From Brachyhypopomus gauderio (lineage: Eukaryota > Chordata > Actinopteri > Gymnotiformes > Hypopomidae), in the NCBI RefSeq assembly GCF_052324685.1, contig NC_135228.1, forward strand, positions 10,147,386 to 10,211,385: a DNA stretch of 64,000 nt, given 5' to 3'. The notes beneath the pieces were generated by a model. It saw nothing but the letters and a program-made list of their open reading frames with translations. It searched no databases and had not been told where the DNA came from. A program made the translations under genes and the position numbers. Of the stretch, positions 36,001-46,967 are shown in pieces (position 1 is the first letter of the stretch; every line of letters starts with the position of its first letter).

Positions 36001-38463
36001 TCACCTTGAGACATTGTGTTGAAGTCCACATAAAACCTAAGCAGGAATGAAGCCATCAGATAACCAAGTGCTGGTCCAATCACGGTTACTGAAAAGAGTA
36101 TTCCTGTGGGGAATACAGCAGTGCTATTTATACTGGGAATAAAAACAGTAACAGAGACTAATTGCAGGGTATTTAAATGATCTTACCAAGATACAATGGT
36201 GAATTCTTCTTATCTGCATAATCATCTACATATGAAATTCCAAAGGGTTGTATTGGAACACCACCAATGCCCAACAACAGCTGGCCCAGGAGGAGTATAG
36301 GAAACGCAGCATGGATGCCATGACCGTCGTCTTTTGAACAGGTTTGATTGGACTGTTTAGCCTGGAGATCGTTCACTGAGTGGCAAAGACCAGAGGTATT
36401 CACTATGGTGCCTGTCAGCAATAGACATCAGATCCAACCAGAGAAGGTTTTAGTTAGAAAAGTAAGAACATGCTAAAACATTTTGATACAATAAGTGCTT
36501 CCATTACAGAACATGTGAGCTTATAAGAATTAACAATTAAGCCAGGTATTTCATATTAATTCATTAGCCATCACTCACTGTTATTGTGTGTGTATTCATA
36601 TTCTCCACTGAAAAAGTGAGGCAGTGCTATGAGGAATGCAGCCAAACTTGCTATCATCGCTCCGATGCTAATGCACCTGGGTCTGTGCACTCGACTCCCA
36701 AAGTAGCTCACAAACACAATGAGAACTGTGTTTCCCACCTGAAAGCAAAGAAATAACCATGGCTGCCTTAATGCTTTATTGCACTAAAAAAAGGTCAGCT
36801 AGGGTCGGCTACACTAAATAGATAGGATTCTATTTTAGCACAGAGGTAATTCTAGTTTAGGTCTGTATCTAGTGAGTTTTTTTTTTGTTTTGAAAATTAA
36901 TGTCTGTGTTTGATTTAACTTTCCATTAAATATTAAGGCTGTAAAATCAGGCTAACTCATTTCAACAAACTTCATCCCATCCCAGCTGGCATGCGATTGA
37001 CCATAAATGTTGAAATGTGGTTAAAATAATGTTAGTTGTTGAGTCAACATTTAATAAACACTGAAACAGCATTTAATGTTAAACATTGTAAAAAGGTTAA
37101 ACAATTTACATTGAAGCAATGTTGAAATGCCCATTAAGTATCTTGAAAAGCAAGACGTTGAAACAGCATTGAGGGATCAACGTTGATTCACTTTTCAAAA
37201 CCGAAACATAATTCAACTGTGAATTAATGTGATCCATGACATTGATTCAGCAGTGAATAAACGTTTAAATGCAAGCTGGGATGTTCAGAGGTATGTTCAC
37301 TGTGATAGCTAAACTAGTATAAACACAACAAAGACATGCTACCATTCACAAAGTATTAGTCATATCATATGTATAATCTACTCAGGAATATGAAAACAGA
37401 CTTCTGAGCTGATTCATTCTGGCACAGACCAGGCATTTTTATTACAGATCAAATTGTGAAATCTGAATGGAATGTTCTGAAAATTGTCCCCACAACTCAG
37501 TAAGCTGTTGAATGTGAGTGAGTGAAGGGACAAACAGCTGTGAGTTTAACAAACACTGACTAAAGTCTGGAGAATCACCCTAAGACAGTGGAGCCTTTCA
37601 ACAATTATTAGCAAACAATTGATATCAAAGCTTGATTCAATTAGGGACTATTCTACATAACTTTAATCCCTTTAATTATGCACCCTTCTCTTGAATGCCC
37701 TATTTACCTCATTAAAAGATGCCAGCAATCCAGACATCTGACTAGAGAGGCCATATCTCCTCTCTATGGTGGATATGGAGCCCTTCAGATAGCCAGACAC
37801 CAACAGCTGTGCAAGCTGCAGCAATCCATGGCACAGCACAAAGAACTAATGCACAAGAACAGTTATACATGAACATATAGTTACACCAACACTGCCATCA
37901 CATACAACCACACATATGAAGAGCTGACAAACAAAAGAACATTTATAAATGAACATGAGGACATAGTTAGGGTTAGGGTGTAACCCTACATATGTGTAGA
38001 AACAGGTTATATAGAAATGTTCTGGGTAAAATACAGAGACCAGGTAGTTAATTACTGTCCAGTAGTGAGGAAAATGAAAGAACAATGCAGGGATGGTGGA
38101 TGAACAATGTGAGGATACGCAAAGACAGGAAAGAGCACGAAGCTCAAAATTAGGTCAGGAAGACAAAATAAGGAAATGCACGTGGTTAAAGATCTCCAGT
38201 ATGATTTGAAGGTAAGGGAGCTTACTAATCAAATATTCAAATACACACTGAACAAAACACTGTGGACTTTATGATATAATGATTTCAAACTATATTCAAA
38301 GGCAAGCTAAGGCTGATTTATTGAAGTTAACTGAACTAATGGCTATGATCTACTTTTTTACAATCTAAAACTATTGGTATAAATTTTATGTGAGTACATT
38401 AATCATAAATGTAAGAGAATGTACATGGCAAATTCTTACCTTGATATTATTGAACAGGCCCAT
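27054..38463 (-). CDS. slco2a1: Prostaglandin transporter (OATP family, SLCO2A1)
   Basis: Fourteen coding exons, in transcript order: 38440-38463, 37708-37845, 36579-36738, 36187-36411, 36005-36103, 35389-35519, 34400-34505, 33722-33886, 33057-33246, 30210-30348, 29491-29660, 28385-28449, 27372-27492 and 27054-27261. All have GT-AG introns, and the phases join to 646 codons (human SLCO2A1 643). The start MGLFNNIK is set by an in-frame TGA nine codons upstream. Visible features are TM1-2 with [32 protein letters not shown] after TM3, [15 protein letters not shown], the OATP signature [11 protein letters not shown] (residues 224-234), and the Kazal-like extracellular loop with conserved cysteines (about 417-466, including [17 protein letters not shown]). 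N-glycosylation sites NTS, NQT and NYT are present. The product carries prostaglandins and other organic anions across the plasma membrane. The tail ends NSVL, a possible PDZ ligand. No lesion found. Confidence 0.92.
27612..28269. mobile_element. 658-bp non-autonomous hAT in slco2a1 intron 12
   Basis: The ends CAGAGGCGGCTGG and CCAGCCGCCACTG are inverted repeats. They are flanked by a perfect 8-bp duplication GTTCAGAG (27604-27611 and 28270-28277). No transposase. Confidence 0.85.
30775..30927 (-). pseudogene. BED zinc-finger fragment of an hAT transposase
   Basis: On the minus strand, [20 protein letters not shown] is followed by [20 protein letters not shown] and YHLKR. This is the aromatic-CxxC-H layout of the BED finger at the N-terminus of hAT transposases. 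The final His is replaced by Arg, and the frame then runs into non-coding sequence. It lies in slco2a1 intron 9. A hAT-like end (TAGGGGTGACCTGCAATAGT on the minus strand) lies near 31270. Confidence 0.6.
31443..32379 (+). pseudogene. Degenerate retrotransposon ORF fragments
   Basis: The first piece (31443-31754) includes [20 protein letters not shown], then [34 protein letters not shown] and LGTSKTL. It resembles the C-terminal part of a non-LTR retrotransposon polyprotein that I remember as common in fish and invertebrates. Downstream pieces ([39 protein letters not shown]) look like an adjoining domain, out of frame. The family is uncertain, and the piece order suggests rearrangement. It sits in slco2a1 intron 9, on the opposite strand. 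Confidence 0.5.
34200..34368. mobile_element. 169-bp hAT MITE in slco2a1 intron 7
   Basis: The ends CAGAGGCGG and CCGCCACTG are flanked by a perfect 8-bp duplication TGTGAAAC (34192-34199 and 34369-34376). The ends match those of the 27612-28269 element, but the interior differs (runs of GGCCCC). The exon 7 splice donor lies about 25 bases beyond the right copy of the duplication. Confidence 0.88.
36976..37282. mobile_element. Probable MITE in slco2a1 intron 2
   Basis: The ends CATCCCAGCTGGCATGC and ATGCAAGCTGGGATG are inverted repeats. The interior is AT-rich with repeated GTTGAAA and CATTGAAG phrases. No target duplication was fixed. Confidence 0.5.
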
Positions 38464-39070
38464 GGATGTGAAAGGTCTAACTCTCGTTCAGTGTGCTTCT
38501 TTAGCTTCAAACTTCTTACCTGGTTAATCATACATGTGAAGAAATGTAAACATTATTAAGATTAGCTACCATTCTTATTCAAAACAATCATTTGGGACCT
38601 TTGGACTCAAATATCTTTGAAAAGCTACAGACTCTAGATGCAGACTTTAATTGCTAGGAAAATGACCACAGTGCTCTTGAATTGTGGTTTTTCCATGGTA
38701 GTTTATTTGTATACTATTTAGTTTAGTACTTTGGTTGACTGGACACTTTACACAAAAACCAGGAAGACCGCTGAAAACAACAGGAGTCAGCACCATTGTA
38801 AAGAAACAGAGATAGACCTACGCCTGTGGATACAAGTATACCAGGTTTGACTGAGAATTGGGTAATCCAAATATTGTATTCCAAAGACAGACAGCAGTCA
38901 AAACCATAAAAAAATACAGTTAGTGCAAGCACTCATGGGTAAATCCACAGAGCAGTAGACACAGGGAAACAGGCTTAAATACAAATTAGGCATAACATTT
39001 CCTGTAGCCTAGAACAGACAGTTCTTACCAAACTACAATAATATTGACAGTCATAAAATGTTGCTGCTCA

Positions 39071-39176
39071 GTAAATGTCTTGCTGTCTGTAGAGTCATTG
39101 TGTTCAAAATTAAGCTTAGAATGTTTGTAAAATTTGGGGCTGAATTATAGGTTAAATCAATCTTCCACTACAGCCA
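39071..39176 (+). repeat. Direct repeat, copy 1
   Basis: About 105 bases around GTTCAAAATTAAGCTTAGAA, repeated in the same orientation at about 39777-39881 with scattered differences. Confidence 0.75.
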
Positions 39177-39776
39177 ACAGACTAACCCTTTCAGTATAAA
39201 TTCTTCCTTCTGCAGATAGCGGTGAGATACCTTCCCCATTTTAACTTCAAGCCACCTAAGCAATCATCAAAAATAATCTTACATAATTTACATCCAAAGC
39301 TCAATTTGTAAAGCAATAATGGACACAGAAAACATACATTATTCATCAAAAGCAATTTCTCCAAAAACTGAAACTGCTAAGTGCAAAAGTACGTTAACTC
39401 TTAGTGAGTTCAACCAAACATCTTCTGTAACAAATGAGTGTCTTGCATCTGCTTTTTGGGATTTTTGTCCACTCCTTGCAGAAGTCTAGGGTTAGGGCCA
39501 GTTGACAGATGTTGGAGGGACATCTAGCATGTACCACCCACTTCAGATCTTGCTACAGCATTTCTGTGGGATTGAGGTGCAGACTTTGACAGTGCCAATC
39601 CAGAGTTCAAATCTTTCTCTTAATGTCGTGGTTGAGCGTGCTGAGAAAATTACCACTGCCCTCTAATGGGCAAAATGAAGTGTCACGGTGATAACTAAAT
39701 AACTAAATAGATAAATTAAAAAGGCAAATATTTAAAAAAAAATTATTCAGATGTATTTAATCTATGATTTTTGTCA

Positions 39777-39881
39777 GTAAATATCTTGCCGTCTGCAGGG
39801 TCAGTGTGTTCAAAATTAAGCTTAGAAAGTTTATGTAACATTTGGTGTTGAATTATAGGCTAAATGATTTTAATTACAGCA
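39777..39881 (+). repeat. Direct repeat, copy 2
   Basis: Partner of 39071-39176, about 0.7 kb away in the same orientation, upstream of slco2a1. Confidence 0.75.
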
Positions 39882-40771
39882 GATGTTTTCTAAAAGTAAT
39901 TTGTATTTTTTTTAAGTAACTACTCTTAAAAGCAGCCTGAATCAGACTGCTATTAATTTCTGTTTTTTGAGTACGTACACGTGCATTCCGTTACACACAA
40001 GACCTGTACGCATGCACACATTCTAATATGCTTTCCGTCTGTTTACATAGATGAACACATTCACACAGCAGATTCTTAGTTGCACTATAGATAAATAAAC
40101 CTGCATTTCTACCATATTTTATACACTCACATTGCCGGGTGTACTTTCTGCATAACTGCACGTGTCTATGTTTAAACAATCTGTCTAATGGAATAGTAAA
40201 ATAAATATTGAGTACTACAATTTATAGCTTCACTTCTGTCAGTTTAAATGTAAGGAAATAATTTTAATATGATAATGCATTACATATTCTTTATATCTCA
40301 GTGAGCACGACCACGAGCACACTTACTGTAAAGTTGCTGAGTCGAATGTGGTCTATCCTGCTTTCACTTCGAGGAAGTTCTTAACAACTTTAACACAATG
40401 TCTTGTAAAGGGCGGGCTCTGGATTGCTCAACTTGGACCGAACTGCATAAACCAAGTTTTAAAAGCCCTGTACTTTAAGTGTTTACAATTATAAGATAGA
40501 AAAACAATATTGCCTGTTAAGTTGCATTTCCACAAAGTACGAGACACAATATACATCGTATCCTTCCAGCTATTTTGAAAATAATAAAGTCGCTGTAACT
40601 TTATTCAGGTTTCAGGGGTATGTCAGCATTCTCAGTGTGAGCCAGTCAACTCTGTACTGGATATTAAGCTGTTACAGCAGTTGCTGGCAGACGCTATTAC
40701 AGTTATTGTGACCAACAGATAGAGATGAGCCTTGTTCTTTGGATTATTCAAATGTCCACTTATTGCGAATA

Positions 40772-40799
40772 TACACGCACACACACGCACACGCACACG

Positions 40800-40866
<67 letters not shown>
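40772..40866. repeat. (CA)n microsatellite
   Basis: About 90 bases of CA with a few CGC interruptions at its left side. Confidence 0.95.
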
Positions 40867-40869
<3 letters not shown>

Positions 40870-43800
40870 AGCTCAGCATTTCTAGGTTAATATCACGGGT
40901 CTAAATGGCCTTGCTGGAGCGATAAGGTACGAGCGGGTCAGACACAAGGAACAAAATCAAACAAAAACAGCAGCAGCCTGACAAAACTGTTATCGACTCA
41001 GCCTATATTTCTGACGTATTTCATCTTGTAATTACGAAGCGAGCAGAAATATCAGATGCGAGCAAAAACAAAAAAAAACAAACACGCGCTGGAAACAGGA
41101 AACCGAGCGCGCTTAACCCCGGAATGCTGCATCTAAAACGCACAATTCTTGTTGCTCCGCTTGTGTCTGACCAGCTCTATTTAACTTCATGTTTGCGCTT
41201 TCACATAGAACATTGCTTTTGGCAGTGATCTCATTCGATACTGTTGGTGTCTGTGTTGCATGAACCTTATCAGAATGCAGTTGCAACTGAATTCCTCTTG
41301 TAGGAACACAGCCAGGAGTTGCCTGCAGGCACTACTGACACAACAATTATTATTATTTCAGCTTGATATAAGCTGAAAGAGACGACCATAAAGACAAGCT
41401 CATATCCAGACCACACCGACTTCTCGCATGCCAATACTGATCCTCCTCAGTTTACTGGGAGTCACTCTGGAATGTTACACAGACAGACATGTAGGAATCA
41501 TTACAGATGGTACAGTGGTAATTATGATAAGAAAATCACTGCGTCTGTGGGGGATCCAACAGAGACTGGAACAAGAATATGAGATAATGTATTGTACTCT
41601 ATTGTACTCTGCAGGTACAAGCTAAAATTGGCAGCATGAATATGATGGATGTGAGAGGATTTCATGCACAATAGCAATGAGACGTTAGCATAGTTAGCTT
41701 CCATGAGATATGTAGAATATCTACGACAGATATGATACGCATGTCTGAATTAGAAAACAAATATAGCCTAAGTTTCAAAAACCATAGTTTCATAACTGAA
41801 AGGGTTCTGTTATTCTCAAATGAATATACCCAAACACAGAGAAATAATCAGCAGAGGGGTTTCATATATGCTTCTCCTAAAAATACTTGGCAAAGCTGGC
41901 GATGTGTGATGTGATAGAGATTTATATGTACCCTACAAAAAAAATTATTTGGTGTACTGTTAAAATTCACAATAATGTACCAGATAGTAATAAGAAGAAT
42001 TAGTTATGCATTATCAGTCACTGTCTTCTCTCTACATGTCTGTGTGATATGTTTCATGCTATTGCCCTCTGGTGGAATATTTCTGTAGCTTTGTACTAAG
42101 ACTATGATGATGATGTAGCTACAGTATGTGAAGAACAATTGATAAGTAGAGGAAATATATATAGATGAACTTAGCGAGAAATCTTCAATTGCATATATAT
42201 ATCATGAGCTTTCCAATGTTTAAATAACACATACATATTTCAGTGTGAAGTGTTATCAACTGTTGTCAAATCATACAAGTGCGTCACGCCTTTCTTTTAA
42301 ACTATTTCGTTTCACTTTTGGCCTTTTTGTGCACAAGTGCAAACAACGTCAGAGACAAACGTAGTCTTACACCATTGCTTAGTTATTTTATTGTCATTAA
42401 TTTTAAGGCACGACATGTTTATGTATAGCACATGTCAGTTTAAGGTGGAGGAAGACTGAGCCTTTGACTCCTTATCGGAGGCAGGATGAAACAAGTCAGC
42501 ATGGCAATTGGCCCACTGAACCAGGCTCAGTCATGCGTGTGACTAAGTGCTCTGAGTCATTCTGTATACATAGATACACTTGCCATTTCACTCTTGCCTG
42601 AGGATCCTTCTCCTCAACTAGCCAAGAAAACAAGTACAGTGCATTAGGGGAACAAGCATGGCAGGGCAGTGGGTTGGTTTGGAACCTGAACAGGTCAGTC
42701 CTACCCCAGGGAAGGGTCTGCCCTCACACTCCACAATGAAATGGTTAGCCATGAAGAGTTCAGAGGTCAGCAGCCACAGCCTCAGGGAAAATGCAGAGTA
42801 AATGGGAGACTACTCAGTGAGTGGGGAGTGCACTCCGGCCCAGGAGTCAAGAGGGACCATGTGAGAATGAGCAGGTTACACCGCAAGAACCGGAGGCCCA
42901 TGTTGAGTTTTGTCATGATCAGTAGAAGATGAAGAATGTCCAGTAGAAGAGTGCCTAGAAGAGAAGGAGATGGTAGGAACATGTGCACCAGTCAAAACAG
43001 CAGCATCCTGGAGTATTCACAAGGACCCCAGGATTAATGGTTGATGGGCCCTAGAAAGTGGGTAGGTGCAAAACTATGAAGACACTAACAGTGCCAGTTA
43101 GAAGACCCACAGCACTGTGAGCAGATGTTTATTCAACCTGTTTTTTTGTGCTGCGGGGCTGGTTGGTGCTGTGTCATGTCTGGCTTTCAATCTGAAGACA
43201 GCTGAACAGAATGGCTCTTTAGTCTAAAAAAATAGCTGCCACAAAGTCACTGGGGCAGATTAGCCTGAATGACCCAGAAACCTGCTAGCTCAGTGGCCCA
43301 AGCAGAAATCACATCACCAGCAGAAAGTGCTGTCGCTGCTCCACTGTTTTATCTTGCCGTCATAAACTGTGATGAAGAGTGATGGCTAACATTTACACTT
43401 GGCACTCCTCCCCTAGCAGCCTCAGTGTGGTGGCTACCACATAACTTGTTTATTTGTTGTTTATCTTTATTTATATTGTCTTTTAGCCATTTGTCAGTTT
43501 TTAATGTTTCTTTTGGTGTATTTCATTGTTGTCTGTGCATTTACTTTATGTTTTTTGTTCTATTTAATCTTCAGTTTCTAGACTTACATTTGCTTCGTTT
43601 TTTGTATTTCCTTCACATTTGACAGAACAACTGATCATTTCCAGACAGTTTCATTTTTGCCCTTGGACTGCTTTATCAGTGTGTTAGGGTGGTGCTCTGG
43701 CCCACCTGCTCTGCCAGCAGTCCTTGGCCAACATACAGCCAGCCTGCAAACCCACAGCAGTCTAAAGGAGTTACTGAGGACAGCTGCTAGGCCCATGGGA

Positions 43801-46569
43801 CCTGCCAAGCTGTGTTTTGGGCTTCCAGGCATCAGCAAGGTGGGTGACGACTGTCAATGCATGAGGGTGCTGTATCGGAAGGCCTAAGGCCTAGGAAAAC
43901 TAAGTACCTGGGGTGCTTGCAGTGCCCCTGGCCCTAGGTGGATGCCCATTGCATCCCACCTTGGAGGATGATGCAGCCATGCACTGTTCAGGAAGGTGCG
44001 TGGCGTGTGCCACATATGTTGCCCGTGTCCAAGCATGCGTGTGGGGGGCACTGTGATGGTGCTTCCACACCAAGAGCCTCCATGTGGCAACCACGTGACT
44101 TTTGTTGTCTACTTTGTTTCACACATTTTCTGTTTAGTTTTCATGCCACAACCCACGTGGGTGGTACATGTTTGATCTTATTCGCTACAATGTTGGTTGC
44201 TTTTAGTTTTCACCTTATCAGTTGTACACTGTGTCAGTTTTGTGTTTTCTATCAAATCTTTGTTCTAAACTTTTATTTGCTTCCTTTCATTGTTGCACAT
44301 TGTTCGCCTGTGATGTGCACAATTTTAGCAGAGTGTTCGGTAGAGTTGTATGACCTCCAATAATTGTTGGCTACCAACAGAACGGCTGTATTAAATCTGT
44401 GTACTTTCTGTAATGTTTTACTTTACATGTCATTGGTTTCATTCACACTTCATTTCATTAAATTGTACTTGTCATTCATTCTTCATTCTATTGTAATGTC
44501 CCAGAATGTTGCTCGCTCAACCAATTATCAACATTTGCATTGCAGGCCACTTTAATGAATTGCGACAAAAATAAGTTGATGCTAAAGTTCCATGTGCCCC
44601 ATAGTTGAAGTTGAAGTTGAAAACCCCATACAAAAATCTTGCTTTAATCCTGGCAATTAGCCATTCTGCTTAGGACCTTACAGTCTATGATACCAAACAC
44701 CTTTTCAAAAGCAGACCAGCAGAAGTCATGTTTTTGCCCTGCCTCCTCATTAACCACTAAAGACCAACTATGCCCCTCTGATAGAATAAAGCCTTAGCCA
44801 GCTGACTTATTTGGCAGTGGGAATCTAAAGATGATGATTTGGGACTATTTGGAGCCCTCAAACAGATGAAATGCAACAGCCTAAAACCTAAAATACATTC
44901 GATAAGATAAGTTGTTGTGCTTTTACACCAATTATTTTAACCTCACGGCAGTTTAATGGTGATATTTTTACATTTTGCTCTGAAAGGTACTAGGCCATAG
45001 TGCTTGCCACAGACTACTGTTCCTGCAACATTCACCACCTACCTTTAACCCACAATAAAATGATGAATTACAATCTACATAGTGTAATATAATACATTCA
45101 TCTTTAGGTCAAGAGGCCTTTCTGCGTACTGCCTGTGCAGACAGTAACTTATGTGCAGTATGGAAAGACAAGAAGGTGCCATAAACACACCTATTGGCCT
45201 GGTTAAACAGTGTAACATTTACAATTGTAAGATATTTTAATACCCAAGACGGTGTTAATGTTAGAAACAACCTACGTAGCAAACACCAAACAATACTTGT
45301 GAACATTAGGATGTTCTCTCAGGAAAGCCCTTACATCACATTTACTGCCATTTACTGATGAGACTTTATGCTAATAAGGCAATACCACGAGTTCTAATCA
45401 ACTCCTAATGAGTCCCTTATCCACAGAGGAGAAGCAACTGTAGCATTGGCATTAATGAGTTCTAAAATTAGGTGTTTTCAAGATGCATTAACTTGTCAAA
45501 TAATAATTAGTCCCCCTGGAGCTTAGGCACAAGTTAATGAATGTTTATCATGTACTTTAACTAGTGAAGGCATATAATGAAGTCCCTAGCTAATTCAGGG
45601 TCTGTGTGACTAGTGTTTATATTGCTTCTAAGGTGACTTAATCATTCTATAATGAATCTTTTATGCTTAAACAAACAGGTTAATAGGGTCTATGAGTTCA
45701 CCACCAGCTATTATTATTATTTGCTTAGATGGCATAATTTTGGCTTCCTTTTTAAGAACTTTAAAATTGTTGAGGAGTGACGTGATGTGTGCTACTAACA
45801 AATATCCATAATACACAGTGAAGTACATAATGTTACCAGAAGGACTTATGTTAAAATATATTTTAGGCAGTTTGCCACAAGGTAAAAGGAGTTCAATGAA
45901 GCAGGTCAGCTCAGAGAAGCATGTGTAATGGTACAGACTAAAGTTCTTTTATTGCCTTCGTCAGTCCATAATCATCACTAATTAATGTTTGACTTCCAGA
46001 GCAGTTCTGACCTTCTGGACTCTGGCTATTATTTTAGTGGTGGACCATTTTTGACTTGACACTGACATTTACATAGTCATCACATGGTAGAACATAATGG
46101 TATTGCATTCATTTTAACATTAACTTTTGACAAGATTTGCTCAAACATATCCAGTCATCAGTGGTCCTATGGTCAATAACTGAACACTGATAGAAAAACA
46201 TATGGACTTATATCTCTAAGTGTACAAATTTAAGATGTTTTAACATATCTAAGTCTAAATGGTGCAGCTGGTGTCTTTGGATATAACATTTTGCAGTCAT
46301 GTCACTCAGTATCTGATTTAGGCCATTTTGCGACTGACCTCATTTTTGTTGATCACAGGACTATGAGTATAAAACAAAATCTTTTCGTTAAAATTCAATA
46401 TATTTCTCCTGGAAAAAGTATCATGATGTACTAAATGAAGGATGTGATCTATTTTATAGCCCTTAGTCCACACTTGACATTAAACTTTATTGTTAACTGG
46501 TTTAGTCTGTGTGGTGTTATTTTCTAGAGCCATAACCCTTCACCCTAAATGCACAACCAGATGTGAAAA
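40870..46569. other. No cellular gene recognised
   Basis: Short open frames only. One at 41428 begins with a hydrophobic stretch (MPILILLSLLGVTLEC) that could mimic a signal peptide, but it runs into sequence without homology known to me. A GC-richer block at 43640-44090 has overlapping short frames on both strands and no domain. The remainder is AT-rich. Confidence 0.4.
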
Positions 46570-46574
46570 GTGTT

Positions 46575-46962
46575 TGTCAGGAATAGCCGATGACATAATC
46601 AAGTTCACCTGTTTCACCACCACGCCCACATTCCATGCGTACTTAAGCACCAGAACTACACTTCCTGGTTGCGAAGTATTGCCTCCATGTTGTCGCGTAC
46701 CAAGCCTTTATTCCTGACTGTCTCTCTGTGTACCAAACTCTGCTCGTTCCCTAGACCACGTCTCCTGCCTGATCCCTGGTACCTTCTCGGACTCTGCTCT
46801 CGCCTCACGACCCCGGACCGTCCTGACCACCGCTACTCCGCTGCAGCCCCAAACCAGCACAACACCGCCGCATTGTCTGCGCGGCTCGCTGTACAGCATT
46901 ACCTTAATAAAAACAAGTCATTTCCGCATCAGGATCTCTCTCTGCGTGCTTTATACGTTACA
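46575..46962 (+). mobile_element. Solo LTR with GTGTT duplication
   Basis: A 388-bp block begins TGTCAGGAATAGCC and ends TATACGTTACA. It is flanked by GTGTT on both sides (46570-46574 and 46963-46967). It has an AATAAAAACA signal near 46910. It ends like the LTRs at 20692-23260 (CGTTACA), but the body differs. Confidence 0.85.
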
Positions 46963-46967
46963 GTGTT

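Larger units (their letters stand above)
38464..40450 (-). promoter_or_regulatory. Slco2a1 5' region
   Basis: Upstream of the slco2a1 start, on the minus strand, a possible acceptor (TTAACCAG) lies near 38516. A possible 5' UTR exon with donor TTTACA|GTAAGTG ends at 40327. Neither is proven. No coding sequence seen. Confidence 0.3.

Noticed and set aside
37960-37985. Interstitial telomere repeat (TTAGGGTTAGGG)
   Set aside because: Only about two units, too short to be more than chance.
41428-41625. Possible secreted-protein first exon (MPILILLSLLGVTLEC)
   Set aside because: A hydrophobic start alone in AT-rich sequence; no splice partner or family recognised.
43640-44090. Overlapping frames on both strands as a gene
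   Set aside because: No domain or exon signals; GC-richer composition alone keeps the frames open.
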